Shown here: piece by piece, positions 24,190 to 33,205 of the stretch
Numbering within the stretch: position 1 is the stretch's first letter
Layout: each line of letters opens with the position of its first letter
Assembly (NCBI RefSeq): GCF_018128545.1
Contig: NZ_JAGSND010000005.1
Location: 161,468 to 225,467, forward strand
DNA: 64,000 nt
Direction of reading: 5' to 3'
Source of the DNA: Sinanaerobacter chloroacetimidivorans
Lineage (GTDB): Bacteria; Bacillota; Clostridia; Peptostreptococcales; Anaerovoracaceae
The notes under the pieces: model-generated
What the model was told of the DNA's origin: nothing
What the model saw: the letters and a program-made list of their open reading frames with translations, nothing else
Databases searched by the model: none
Made by a program: the position numbers and the translations under genes

Positions 24190-24361
24190 CGCTATCCACC
24201 TCCAGCTCGGCCATCATCTCAACTAAGAGAAACAGATCTCCCAGTTTGTCAGCTTCTTCCGGTGTTGATACATATTCTTCCGGATTCTCCCAGAGCTCCA
24301 GCAGATTATCTGTGCTCACCTCAATACCGAGGAGAGCCTTGATCCGATCTTTGACATTCAT
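24182..24361 (-). CDS. Conserved-position 59-residue protein between topB and the RadC-ArdC gene
   Basis: The minus-strand ATG at 24361 overlaps the topB stop as ATGA and the frame ends at a TAA at 24182-24184, overlapping the next gene's start by eight bases. The product MNVKDRIKALLGIEVSTDNL continues with an acidic, leucine-rich helix ending EMMAELEVDSDE. Tight coupling on both sides supports translation. I do not recognise the family. Confidence 0.7.
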   Translation of the reverse strand: MNVKDRIKALLGIEVSTDNLLELWENPEEYVSTPEEADKLGDLFLLVEMMAELEVDSDE

Positions 24362-26499
24362 GATTTTTCCATCCTTTCTTTAGATTTTGTCGATGTTTTG
24401 TCCTTATCCTTGGTTTCACCAGACGTGAAATCCAGCCTGAAATTGACGTACTTGCCGCCAGTATCCTCCATGATGATCCAGGCATCGTAGGCCTTATGAG
24501 TCTTGGGGGAATAAAGGTTTTTCATCAGGATGCTGCCTTCCTGAAGAAGAGAAGCAGCCACCTCCCGTGTCAGTGCTTTTTTCTTGTCCTTGAAGAAACG
24601 GTTATCCTTCCACAGAGCGAATGTACAGGTCTTGTTCTGGCAGAAAAAGCGACGTTCCCCTTCCAACACCTGATCCTGGCAGCGGGGGCAGGGTCCAATG
24701 CTTTCCGGATTCAAGGCCAGCTCGCCGGGGGGTTCAGAGACCGCCCGATAGGTTCTGACCAGGTCCTTCAGGTGCTGAGAGATCTCCGCCATGAAGAGCT
24801 CAGGAGAGAGCTGTCCCTTTTCGATGTGCTTCAGCTTATCTTCCCATTCCGCCGTCATCTGGGGTGATTTGATCTGCTCCGGCAGGATCGTGGCCAAAGC
24901 AACTCCCTTATGAGTAGGCTGCAGGGTCTTGAGCTTTTTGTCGCCTCGGCGCTCCACCAGCTCAGTCTTGATCAGCTTTTCCAGGATGCCTGCCCGTGTG
25001 GCCGGAGTCCCCAGACCTTTTCGCTCAGCATCCTCAGGCAGATCCTCCAGGCCAGCATTTTCCATGGCAGAGAGCAGCGTATCCTCGGTAAACAGCTTGG
25101 GCGGGGTGGTTTTTCCCTCCTCCAGCCGGACGGAGACCGAATCAAAGCGCTGGTCCTTTTCCAGTCTGGGCAGCGGGGTTTCTGCTTTCTTTTCCGTTTT
25201 TCGAATGGCTAGCGTGTTGCGATAATACTCCTCCACAGACTTCCAGCCGGGTTGCAGGATGGTTTTTCCCTTGGAAGTGAAGCGTTGATCACAGCAGTCC
25301 AGAATGACCGTCGTTTCCGAATAGCGATGAGCTTCTCCAGTGGCTGTGATGAGGCGTATGGCCAGAAGCTTTAAGAGCTCCTGCTCGCCCTTGGGCAGAC
25401 GCTCCAGGATATTTTCCTTCAGAGCATGGGTCGGGATGATGGCGTGATGGTCGCTGACCTTGGAATCATCCAGCAGCAGCTTTAGATCCGTCGAATATCC
25501 CTTCGTCACATTCTCCGGCAAAAGAGAAAGCGCTGACTGAAGGACGCCTGCAGTGGACTGCGCCATGTCAGTCGTCAGATAGCGGCTGTCGGTTCGGGGA
25601 TAAGTGATGAGCTTCTTCTCATAGAGGCTTTGGGCATAATCCAGCGTTTGCTGGGCGGTATACCCAAGAAGCCGGTTGGCTTCCCGCTGCAGGGTGGTCA
25701 GGTCATAAAGCTTGGGCGGTTTTTCCGTCTTCTCCTGGGTTCTTACTTCAGTGACTGTGGCGGACTTTCCCTGGCATTTATTGAGGAGTTTTTCAGCCTC
25801 AGCCTTGATCTTCAGCTTTTCACCGGCAGCTTCAAAGCCGGGGAGCTTCAGCACCACGGTGTAGAAAGGCTCGGACCTGAAATCCTGAATGGCGGACCAG
25901 CGGTCCACGATCATGGACAGCGTAGGAGACATGACGCGTCCAACATTAAGGGTCTGACGATACAAAACGGAAAAGAGTCTCGTTGCATTGATTCCGACCA
26001 GCCAATCCGCCTGTGCCCGGCAGAGGGCAGATTGATAGAGCGGATCGTATTCCTGGCTGGGCTTAAGTTTCCTGAAGCCTTCGCTGATGGCCTGGTCCTC
26101 CATGGAACTGATCCAAAGGCGCTTCACCGGTTTCTGACATCCCGCCTGGCGATAGACCAGACGGAAGATCAGTTCCCCTTCACGTCCGGCATCCGTAGCG
26201 CAGACGATCTCCGTCACTCGAGCTTCACTCATCAGGCTTTTCAGGATATTAAATTGTTTTTTCTTGTCCTTGGGCACCTGGTATTTCCAGAGCTCTGGAA
26301 GGATCGGGAGATCCTCGAAGCGCCATTTGACATAGCGCTCGTCGTAGACATCCGCCGGAGAGAGCTCCACAAGATGTCCAACACACCAGGAAACCAGGAC
26401 ATCTGTTCCTTCCATATAGCCGTCCTTTCGGCTGTTTGCCCCCAGCACTGCGGCAATGGACTGCGCCACGCTGGGTTTTTCTGCGATCACCAGTCTCAT
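24358..26499 (-). CDS. topB: DNA topoisomerase III
   Basis: 713 residues, a type IA topoisomerase. The TOPRIM domain is at the N-terminus (MRLVIAEKPSVAQSIAAVLG, then CATDAGREGELIFRLVY). The active-site tyrosine is in LITYPRTDSRYLTTDM near residue 297. A zinc-ribbon-like tail (CPRCQDQVLEGERRFFCQNK) follows near 605. Such TopB homologues are a fixed part of Tn1549-like elements and probably resolve DNA during conjugative replication. The preceding small gene overlaps its start by four bases and the next gene overlaps its stop. Confidence 0.93.
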   Translation of the reverse strand: MRLVIAEKPSVAQSIAAVLGANSRKDGYMEGTDVLVSWCVGHLVELSPADVYDERYVKWRFEDLPILPELWKYQVPKDKKKQFNILKSLMSEARVTEIVCATDAGREGELIFRLVYRQAGCQKPVKRLWISSMEDQAISEGFRKLKPSQEYDPLYQSALCRAQADWLVGINATRLFSVLYRQTLNVGRVMSPTLSMIVDRWSAIQDFRSEPFYTVVLKLPGFEAAGEKLKIKAEAEKLLNKCQGKSATVTEVRTQEKTEKPPKLYDLTTLQREANRLLGYTAQQTLDYAQSLYEKKLITYPRTDSRYLTTDMAQSTAGVLQSALSLLPENVTKGYSTDLKLLLDDSKVSDHHAIIPTHALKENILERLPKGEQELLKLLAIRLITATGEAHRYSETTVILDCCDQRFTSKGKTILQPGWKSVEEYYRNTLAIRKTEKKAETPLPRLEKDQRFDSVSVRLEEGKTTPPKLFTEDTLLSAMENAGLEDLPEDAERKGLGTPATRAGILEKLIKTELVERRGDKKLKTLQPTHKGVALATILPEQIKSPQMTAEWEDKLKHIEKGQLSPELFMAEISQHLKDLVRTYRAVSEPPGELALNPESIGPCPRCQDQVLEGERRFFCQNKTCTFALWKDNRFFKDKKKALTREVAASLLQEGSILMKNLYSPKTHKAYDAWIIMEDTGGKYVNFRLDFTSGETKDKDKTSTKSKERMEKS

Positions 26500-26690
26500 T
26501 TGTCCACCTTCCTTTTCTTTTTGGGGAGGATCAGCTCACGGTAGCAGACACCGGTGCAGCAGTTGCCCTGAAGATAGCTGCTGTTATGGCAGGGATGGGT
26601 CTTGGGCAGGACAGAAGATAGCTTCTCCTGCTGCTGCCTGGGCTTTTGCTTCATCAGTCGTTCAAAGGGACTGTCCGTAAAATTCGTCAT
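26496..26690 (-). CDS. Small cysteine-containing protein of conjugative elements
   Basis: 64 residues starting TNFTDSPFERLMKQKPR, with four cysteines arranged CHN...CCTGVC after a proline-rich linker, which suggests a small zinc-binding knuckle. Proteins with this start occur just upstream of topB in clostridial elements. It overlaps both the DUF4366 gene and topB by four bases, so it is part of a coupled string. Function is unknown. Confidence 0.65.
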   Translation of the reverse strand: MTNFTDSPFERLMKQKPRQQQEKLSSVLPKTHPCHNSSYLQGNCCTGVCYRELILPKKKRKVDK

Positions 26691-27412
26691 TCGTCATCAC
26701 GCTCCGACTCAGAACTTTCCTGATCCTCTTCAACCAGCAGTTTTTCTTCAAAGTCGTCATCATCAAAGCTGTACTCATCCAGATTGGTGCTTCCCTTGAT
26801 GCTTGGCTTGGGCTTTCTCAGCTTGAAGTACCACAGTCCGGTACCGCCCAAAATGACCAGGAGGACCATGAGGATCGGTACAGGATTCATGCTTTTTGCA
26901 GGTAAGGGTTCTTCCACTTCCGTTTCTGGCTCCGGTGTAGGTTCGGGTTCCGGCTCAGGAACGGTTGGGACCGCACCTTCTCCCGGCAGGGGCTCCAGGT
27001 TACCGTCTTCCTCCATCAGGGCTCTGAGGTCTGCTTCATCCACCAGGTTCAGGAAGTAGACGTTATTTTCTTTACCGCCCCGGTCGATGATCAGATAGAA
27101 GGTGTTGCCCGCTTTGGTCTTGACCGTAATGAACTGCTTGTCCTCGGTCTGTTCACCTTCCAGGTCATCCACAATGGTCAGATTGCCTTCCGGAGTCAGA
27201 GGCACAGCCGCTTCTGGTTCCGTTTCTTTGACGGGCTCCGAGGCTGCGGGCTCGACAGTCGGCACCACAGCTTCCTCTATCGGATCAGAGCTTGCCGTGA
27301 TCGCCTTGGATTCATCGGTCTTGGCATAAGCCGGGACCGAGAAGACGGAAAGGCAAAGCAGCATAGCAAACAGCATGGCCGAAGCACGAGGCCATTTCTT
27401 ACTCATTTTCAT
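26687..27412 (-). CDS. CD1107-family (DUF4366) cell-surface protein
   Basis: 241 residues from ATG 27412, which follows AGGAGG. A signal peptide is visible (RASAMLFAMLLCLSVFSVPA, cut near AYA-K). A proline/glutamate-rich extracellular part follows, then the core KQFITVKTKAGNTFYLIIDR with VYFLNLVDEADL typical of DUF4366. There is a C-terminal membrane segment VPILMVLLVILGGTGLWYF and an acidic cytoplasmic tail. Family members are exclusive to Tn1549-like elements; a role in the surface part of the mating apparatus is inferred. Confidence 0.82.
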   Translation of the reverse strand: MKMSKKWPRASAMLFAMLLCLSVFSVPAYAKTDESKAITASSDPIEEAVVPTVEPAASEPVKETEPEAAVPLTPEGNLTIVDDLEGEQTEDKQFITVKTKAGNTFYLIIDRGGKENNVYFLNLVDEADLRALMEEDGNLEPLPGEGAVPTVPEPEPEPTPEPETEVEEPLPAKSMNPVPILMVLLVILGGTGLWYFKLRKPKPSIKGSTNLDEYSFDDDDFEEKLLVEEDQESSESERDDE

Positions 27413-27650
27413 TGACGTAATCCTCCTGTGTTTTGAAATAATCGGGCGCTCCGCCTGTTTCGCGAAACGCCCTGATGAATGCAGCCAGCTCTTCCGGAGT
27501 TGCTGAGACACTGCGGACCATTTCCACGATCTCGGTCTTCTCCAGCTCGTCCTTTTGTGCCTTTAGCTCGATGAGTCTGGCCTCAAGGCTTTTGATTCGG
27601 TGAGTGATCTTATCGATCTCCTCCGTCAGTTTTTGGATCTTTGGATTCAT
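27399..27650 (-). CDS. DUF4315 family protein
   Basis: 83 residues. The N-terminal coiled coil KIQKLTEEIDKITHRIKSLE and the C-terminal ATPEELAAFIRAFRETGG match DUF4315, which always accompanies DUF4366 in these elements. It overlaps the next gene's start and begins three bases after the CD1108 gene stop. Function is unknown. Confidence 0.85.
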   Translation of the reverse strand: MNPKIQKLTEEIDKITHRIKSLEARLIELKAQKDELEKTEIVEMVRSVSATPEELAAFIRAFRETGGAPDYFKTQEDYVNENE

Positions 27651-27653
27651 GGG

Positions 27654-29807
27654 TTACCTCCTTGGCAAACGCCCAAAGGCGTAAAAATGGGATTGGAAAT
27701 ACGAGGTGTTCATGGAGGCATATTGGATGGGATTTCCGGCGTGGATCATCATGCCGTCGCCCACGTAGATGGCCACATGGGAAACCGGACCGATACTGTC
27801 GTAGGTGCCGGTAAAGAACACGATGTCGCCTAGCCTGGCCTCCGAGGGTGGGATGATGGCACACTGGTCAAAGATGCCCTGGGCAGTGGTCCTTGATAAT
27901 GGATAGACGCCCGAATTTTTGAACACCCAGCAGACAAAGCCTGAGCAGTCAAAGGATGTCGATGGCGTGGAGCCTCCCCAAACATAGGGATAGCCCAGAT
28001 ACTTTTCCGCTTCCTTGATGAGGGCCGCGAAGGTTGGATCTGACAGCGCTTCCGGCGGGATGTCGTAGTCGGTATATGCGCCGTTGGTGGCGCCGACGGC
28101 TGGCGGGGTGTAGGGGTCAGTCCCCTCGATGAAGAAATAGGGATTGAGATACTGGCCATTTAACGTCAGTTCCAGGTGCAGATGGCTGCCGGTGCTGGCA
28201 CCGGTGCTTCCGGCCTTGGCGATAGCCTGTCCCCGCAGGACGCTCTGTCCTTCTGTTACCAGAATGCTGGAGCAGTGGGCATAGGTGCTGCGGTAGCTGT
28301 CCTTGTCCGCAATGACCACATAGTTGCCATAGCCGCTGGCATCGTAGCCGACTCGGACCACTTCGCCGTCATGGATGGACTGGATCGGTGTGCCCAAAGC
28401 TACGCCCAGATCGAGCCCACGGTGGATCTGCAGCCGATCCGTGATGGGATGGACCCGCCAGCCGTAAAGACTGGTGACATGGCTTTGCCAATTGAAGGTA
28501 AAGGGATTGCCGAAATACTGCTTGTTGCCTTTGGTATCCATGTACACGAGATACATTTCCCGCTGGTCGGCGCTCATGCGGGGATAGACCACGGAGTACA
28601 GGGACTGGCTGCTCAGGTTGATGTTCAGGATGTAAAAGCTATATGGGACCTCCACTTCATAGCTTTCGTGGATGGTCTGGATCTCACCGGTTTCGGGATC
28701 GGTCACGGTATAGGTCCGGTAACGGGTTTCTGTGCGGTACCGCACTTCGACGGTCTCCGTGATGCTCAAGTTGTACATGGAAGAAAAGAGAGATCGCAGC
28801 TCAGCCTCGACCTCCGCGTAGGTAAAATCTTCGAATTTTGCCGTCAGGTAGGCCATCAGCTCATGAGGATCATGGCCGATGGGATCAACGGTGTAGCGGT
28901 ATTCATCAAAGCCGGGATAATCCCGTTCGATGTTGAGCAGGTCATACTGCAGCTCTGCCTCCAGCCTGGTGTACTCCAGATCGGCGGCAGTGATGTCCTC
29001 GTCGGATGCGGTGTAGGAAGTCGTGAGAAAGGCGTTGAGCCCGCCTACGGCCATCTGGGAGCAGCTGGCAAAGGTATTTAAAATCAGCATGACAACAAAG
29101 TAGATGCCGATAATCCCCAGAAAAACTTTGCAGTGCCGGGCAACGAAAGCGGCAGACTTCTCCAGCGCCTCCTTCGCTTTTTTCGCGGTCTTTACAGTGG
29201 TTTGAGCCGTCTTTTGAACGGATTCCACACCTTTTCCGGCTTTGGCCGCAGCGTATTCCTTCTTGATGGCCTGCCTTTGCTGCCACCGGGATATGGGATT
29301 GATGGAGAAAAGCGGCTGCTCCCTGGCTGCCTGTTTTTGAAGCAGGCTGATGTTGGCCTGGTCCAGCTTATTCTCCGCCTTCAGGGATTTTCGCTCCGCT
29401 TTCAGTGCATGAGAACGGTGAGCATTCTGCGCAGTCCGGACGGTGCCTTCAGCGGTTCCTTCCAGGCGGTGGGCAGCTTCCACGCCGACATTGTCATCTT
29501 CGGATCTGGCAATCTGTCGGTGGACCTCCGCAGCAGGCAGGGCGCTCGCAGCAGACTTCAAAGTTGAGGGTGTTTTCTTCACCTGAAGCTCTTCAAACTG
29601 CAGCTTCACAGGCTTTTTCATGGGGCTAAAGGAAACCCTCGTCTCGTGAGTTCCCAGCGATTCTGCCTTGCCCTTTTTTGCAGCCTTCTCCAGCTTGGAC
29701 GCAGCCTTGTCTGCCTTCTGAGAGGCTTTTTGAAGCTCCGGGTTGCTGCGTTCCTCCTCTGTGAACTGAAGCCGGGTGACGGTGCGTTTGGCTTTCTTAG
29801 CGCTCAT
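27654..29807 (-). CDS. CD1108-family peptidoglycan hydrolase (M23 plus NlpC/P60) of the transfer apparatus
   Basis: 717 residues. The long charged cytoplasmic N-terminus (about 1-240) precedes a single membrane segment (VFLGIIGIYFVVMLILNTFA). The extracellular M23-type domain (about 440-560) carries HRGLDLGVALGTPIQSIHDG and GSTGASTGSHLHLELTLNG. The NlpC/P60 domain (about 595-717) has a catalytic cysteine in SFDCSGFVCWVF and histidine in GPVSHVAIYVGDG. It plays the VirB1-like role of opening the wall for DNA transfer. It lies immediately downstream of virB4. Confidence 0.9.
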   Translation of the reverse strand: MSAKKAKRTVTRLQFTEEERSNPELQKASQKADKAASKLEKAAKKGKAESLGTHETRVSFSPMKKPVKLQFEELQVKKTPSTLKSAASALPAAEVHRQIARSEDDNVGVEAAHRLEGTAEGTVRTAQNAHRSHALKAERKSLKAENKLDQANISLLQKQAAREQPLFSINPISRWQQRQAIKKEYAAAKAGKGVESVQKTAQTTVKTAKKAKEALEKSAAFVARHCKVFLGIIGIYFVVMLILNTFASCSQMAVGGLNAFLTTSYTASDEDITAADLEYTRLEAELQYDLLNIERDYPGFDEYRYTVDPIGHDPHELMAYLTAKFEDFTYAEVEAELRSLFSSMYNLSITETVEVRYRTETRYRTYTVTDPETGEIQTIHESYEVEVPYSFYILNINLSSQSLYSVVYPRMSADQREMYLVYMDTKGNKQYFGNPFTFNWQSHVTSLYGWRVHPITDRLQIHRGLDLGVALGTPIQSIHDGEVVRVGYDASGYGNYVVIADKDSYRSTYAHCSSILVTEGQSVLRGQAIAKAGSTGASTGSHLHLELTLNGQYLNPYFFIEGTDPYTPPAVGATNGAYTDYDIPPEALSDPTFAALIKEAEKYLGYPYVWGGSTPSTSFDCSGFVCWVFKNSGVYPLSRTTAQGIFDQCAIIPPSEARLGDIVFFTGTYDSIGPVSHVAIYVGDGMMIHAGNPIQYASMNTSYFQSHFYAFGRLPRR

Positions 29808-29808
29808 C

Positions 29809-32205
29809 TCACACCCCCTTGACCTCAGCTGGCTTCGTCGTCATGATGCGGTAAAGCTCTGTATCCTTGGGGAAACGGTCTGCAAAGGGCAGGATCACAT
29901 TTCCGTAGAACAACAGGCCTTCACCTTCACCGGAATGGGTGACATAGGATAGCTGATGGGGAGAGATATTGAGCTGCTTGGCCAGGATCTGGCGGTCCCC
30001 GCCTGCCTGGTTCAGCATGTAGACGAAGTCGCTGTTTTCGAAGATATTCTCGATTTCCCGGGAGGAAAGCAGGTCTTTGACGTTCTGGGTGATGCCCGTC
30101 GGAATGCCGCCCCACTTTCTGAATCGCTTCCAGATCTCCACGGAGTAGGCGGCAGTCTGTTCCTCCTTAAGCAGCAGATGGAATTCATCAATGTAGTAGC
30201 GGGTGCTTCGGCCTTCCGCCCGGTTGGCGGTTACGCGACCCCAGACCTGGTCCTGGACGATGAGCATGCCCAGCTTCTTCAGCTGCTTGCCCAGTTCCTT
30301 GATGTCAAAGCAAACCAGGCGGTTCTGGATATTCACGTTGGTCCGGTGGTTGAAGACGTTGAGCGAGCCGCTGACATAGATCTCCAGCGCCGTCGCAATG
30401 AGTCTGGCTTCCTTTTCCGGCTGATCCAGAAGGATTCGGTGCAGATCTCCCAGGATAGGGACATTCTCCGGCTTGGGCTCATTGAGATAAGCCTGATACA
30501 CCATGCGAACACAACGGTCGATGACGGTCTTTTCGATGGGCTGAAGGCCCTCTCTGCCGCCAACGATGAGCTCACACAGGGAGAGAATGAAGTCGGATTT
30601 CAGGGACAGCGGGCTCTCATCCTCGGAGTAGTTCAGATTGATGTCCATGGGATTAATGTAGTGACCACTGGTGGGCGAGATCTTGATGACCTGGCCCTGC
30701 AGACGCTCCACTAGAGGGTAATACTCGCCCTCAGGATCGCAGATGGTGATGTCGTCCTGGGTGATGAGAAAGGCATTGGCAATTTCTCTCTTGGCAGAGA
30801 AGGACTTGCCACTGCCAGGGGTGCCCAAGATCAGGCCGTTTGGATTCTTCAGAGCCTTCCGGTCCACCATGATCAGGTTGTTGGAGAGTGCATTGAGGCC
30901 GTAATAGAGGGGCTCGCCTTCGCGCTGGAACAGTTCCTGGGTGGTGAAAGGCACGAAGATGGCCGTGCTGGATGTGGTCAAGCCTCGCTGGATCTCGATC
31001 TGATTATGGCCTAGAGGCAGGGATGAATTGAGACCGGATTCCTGCTGGAAGTCCAGCCGGACCAGCTGACAGTTGTATTTCTGGGCGATGCCTTGAGCCT
31101 GAAAGATGTTGTTGTCCAGCGTCTGTTTGCCATCGGCGGTGTTCATGATCAGAAAGGTCACAAGAAACATGCGCTCATTGTGGCTCTGCAGATCCTGCAG
31201 CAGCTTCTTGGCTTCGCCGCCATAGGTGGCCAGATCTGACGGGATGATGTCCATGTCGTAGCCGGACCGGACGGCCTTCTTCTGTTCTTCGATCTTCATC
31301 CGATCCAGATCGGTGATTTTGCGCTTGATGGTCTTGATGGCCGAGGTCTGATCGATGGACTGGATATGGAGGGTAACCACCAGACTGTTGTCCATGGACA
31401 GAAAATCCGCCAGCATCCGGTCGTTGAGCTCAGGCGCCAGGATCTGCAGGAAGGAAACAGAGCAATGCTTTCTACCCATCCGAAAGTTCCTGCTCTCAGT
31501 AAAATCAAAGGATGAAGGCGCAATGTAATCTTTGGTGGAAAGGCCTGATAATGGCAGCCAGTCCCAGTCAAAGAGAAAGCGCTCCTGACCGTCCAGATGG
31601 TAGATGCTGTGCAGGAGCTTCAGGCGGTCTTTGCCGCTCAAAGGATCTGCTGCGACGCCAAGACGCTTGAAGCTGTTCAGGAGATCATTCTCGATGCGCT
31701 CCAGCCTGGGCTTAGCGGTTCTGAGATTCTCCGCTTCGATGCCAAAGGTGATGAACTTGGTCTTTGACAGGCCGTTGTTGCCTTTGGCCAGCTGACCCCG
31801 GAGCATATTGGCATACTCTTCGCGGATGTCATCAAAGTCATCGTTCTGGTTCGGGATCAGTATGGACTGCTTGAATTCCTCGATGCTGGCACTCAGATTC
31901 AGAAAAGAAAACTGGAAGCGGATGGAGCTGTCAAAGTAGTTGAGAAAATCACACCAGCCGTCAAAAATGGCCGTCTTGTCCTCGTTCTGCGCCAGCTGGT
32001 AATTAATGTCCTGAAACTGAATGGTCTTGGTATATAAGGCATCCGTTGCCTGGCAGATGCCGTCGGGATACATGCGCAGGTAAGGGATCGTCTGCTGGGC
32101 CGTTGCCGGAACCTTGCTGTCACGCTTGGACCGGGCAATGGCGCTTTCAATGCGATTTCTTTCCTCGCGGCTGAGCTTTCTTTGGATGGTTTTCTTGGTG
32201 GACAA
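29809..32205 (-). CDS. virB4: VirB4-like conjugation ATPase
   Basis: 798 residues. The Walker A box GTPGSGKSFSAKRE lies near 460, Walker B-like RYYIDEFHLLL near 672 and GGIPTGITQNVKDLL near 700. The N-terminal 400 residues are the TraC/VirB4 region. This ATPase powers assembly of the type IV secretion channel and is the most conserved part of conjugation systems. Its start overlaps prgI (32147-32557) by 59 bp. Confidence 0.93.
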   Translation of the reverse strand: MSTKKTIQRKLSREERNRIESAIARSKRDSKVPATAQQTIPYLRMYPDGICQATDALYTKTIQFQDINYQLAQNEDKTAIFDGWCDFLNYFDSSIRFQFSFLNLSASIEEFKQSILIPNQNDDFDDIREEYANMLRGQLAKGNNGLSKTKFITFGIEAENLRTAKPRLERIENDLLNSFKRLGVAADPLSGKDRLKLLHSIYHLDGQERFLFDWDWLPLSGLSTKDYIAPSSFDFTESRNFRMGRKHCSVSFLQILAPELNDRMLADFLSMDNSLVVTLHIQSIDQTSAIKTIKRKITDLDRMKIEEQKKAVRSGYDMDIIPSDLATYGGEAKKLLQDLQSHNERMFLVTFLIMNTADGKQTLDNNIFQAQGIAQKYNCQLVRLDFQQESGLNSSLPLGHNQIEIQRGLTTSSTAIFVPFTTQELFQREGEPLYYGLNALSNNLIMVDRKALKNPNGLILGTPGSGKSFSAKREIANAFLITQDDITICDPEGEYYPLVERLQGQVIKISPTSGHYINPMDINLNYSEDESPLSLKSDFILSLCELIVGGREGLQPIEKTVIDRCVRMVYQAYLNEPKPENVPILGDLHRILLDQPEKEARLIATALEIYVSGSLNVFNHRTNVNIQNRLVCFDIKELGKQLKKLGMLIVQDQVWGRVTANRAEGRSTRYYIDEFHLLLKEEQTAAYSVEIWKRFRKWGGIPTGITQNVKDLLSSREIENIFENSDFVYMLNQAGGDRQILAKQLNISPHQLSYVTHSGEGEGLLFYGNVILPFADRFPKDTELYRIMTTKPAEVKGV

Positions 32206-32557
32206 TCGCTTTTACCTCCTTGTCCAGATTGGTTTGCCGCTCTACGGCGGCATAGAAGTTGTCGGTCTGGTAGGGCCGCTTCTTCGGTCGGATGAATCGG
32301 CTCTGAATGAGCTGATAGATGATCTTTTCAAGAGGCTGGCCATTTCGTTCATACATGGCCAGCAGGAAAAACGGCAGCATGGACAGCACCATGAGCAGCG
32401 CTGCCGTGCTGACACTCATGTGGGGCTTGGCAAGAAAAAACAGCGGGACGCCCAGTAGAGCACCGCTGCCAAATGAAATCAGTTGTCGCTTGGTGAGATT
32501 GAGCATCACCTTCGTCTTGATCTTGGTCAGATCCTTGGGTACAGGGACATAGGCCAC
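32147..32557 (-). CDS. PrgI family (VirB3-like) membrane protein
   Basis: 136 residues from a GTG at 32557 with AAAGGAGG upstream. YVPVPKDLTKIKTKVMLNLT, then two membrane helices (LISFGSGALLGVPLFFLA and TAALLMVLSMLPFFLLAMYE), is the PrgI pattern. PrgI is the VirB3-like partner of VirB4. Its ribosome-binding site lies inside the left copy of a 41-bp repeat (32561-32601) that also carries the last codons of the upstream trbL-like gene, so the coupling site was preserved when cargo entered. Confidence 0.88.
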   Translation of the reverse strand: MAYVPVPKDLTKIKTKVMLNLTKRQLISFGSGALLGVPLFFLAKPHMSVSTAALLMVLSMLPFFLLAMYERNGQPLEKIIYQLIQSRFIRPKKRPYQTDNFYAAVERQTNLDKEVKAIVHQENHPKKAQPRGKKSH

Positions 32558-32560
32558 AGG

Positions 32561-32601
32561 CTTTCCTCCTTTCGCTTAATGGGCATTAAAGATGGATTTG
32601 G
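32561..32601 (-). repeat. Left copy of 41-bp cargo-flanking repeat (trbL 3' end plus prgI ribosome-binding site)
   Basis: Matches 33165-33205 at 38 of 41 positions. It encodes KSIFNAH-stop on the minus strand followed by the GAAAGGAGG of prgI. The trbL-like reading upstream of it is lost after a few codons. Confidence 0.85.
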
Positions 32602-32746
32602 TGAGGATACACTTCTATCGAGTGATTTGGATTCGAGAAAAACTGCTCACGATGAGCAATGCGCTAATGATATAATTGATTTGATATCAATGAATTTTTC
32701 CGAGATTTTTATGCTGATATTTAAAATATGGTTGGGAGGTGCGACA

Positions 32747-33058
32747 TTGAGAAAAAAGACAGCATTCATAGGTGGTTTAGCTATCTTGGTTTTAATTTCA
32801 GCTTTTTATGTTTCTCGAGAGGGCCGGGTCATTGGTGAGATTACTGGCGCAGAGTGGGATGTCCTCACAATCGGAGAGACTGAATATCGGCAGATCAATG
32901 GCTTGGACTTTACAATTGCTGATAAGGGTAAGTATTTAGGCAAGGCAAAGTACAATGAATCAGCCGTTCGTCTCTATTCAGTAAAGGGCGATACTGAGGA
33001 CAAGTACATCTATGCCTTTTGGGACTGGGAAGGATTTTTCTACGTTCTCAATGAGTAA
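32747..33058 (+). CDS. Small exported or membrane-anchored protein in cargo module 1
   Basis: 103 residues on the strand opposite to the transfer operon. TTG 32747 follows GGGAGGTG at 32734-32741; the longer reading from 32483 overlaps prgI and is rejected. It has an N-terminal signal-anchor (KKTAFIGGLAILVLISAFYV) and a compact soluble part with WDVLTIGETEYRQINGLDFT and YIYAFWDWEGFFYVL. I do not recognise the family. The lower G+C content and the flanking repeats mark it as an insertion. The exported small-domain plan would suit an entry-exclusion or surface role, but that is speculation. Confidence 0.7.
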   Translation: MRKKTAFIGGLAILVLISAFYVSREGRVIGEITGAEWDVLTIGETEYRQINGLDFTIADKGKYLGKAKYNESAVRLYSVKGDTEDKYIYAFWDWEGFFYVLNE

Positions 33059-33164
33059 ATCCCACAAAATTCTTGGCCAGGCGTCCAAATGAAACTATAA
33101 AAGCATTGCGGTCAAAGTATCTTGACCGTATTTTCATGTGCGCATTTTCAAATAAGATTATCAG

Positions 33165-33205
33165 CTTCCCTCCTTTCGCTTAATGGGCATTGAAGATGGA
33201 CTTGG
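33165..33205 (-). repeat. Right copy of 41-bp cargo-flanking repeat
   Basis: This copy is the true 3' end of the trbL-like gene plus its downstream GAAAGGAGG, which here faces no gene. Three mismatches distinguish it from 32561-32601. Confidence 0.85.

Noticed and set aside
25630..26544. 304-codon plus-strand ORF
   Set aside because: Lies antisense within topB. High-G+C codon use makes long shadow frames common in the element; no motif or start signal.
28176..29081. 301-codon plus-strand ORF
   Set aside because: Antisense shadow of the CD1108 hydrolase gene, with no ribosome-binding site.
29956..30714. 252-codon plus-strand ORF
   Set aside because: Antisense shadow of virB4; the opposite frame carries the ATPase motifs.
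32483..32746. N-terminal extension of the cargo module 1 gene
   Set aside because: It is antisense to prgI and the flanking repeat; a good ribosome-binding site supports TTG 32747 instead.
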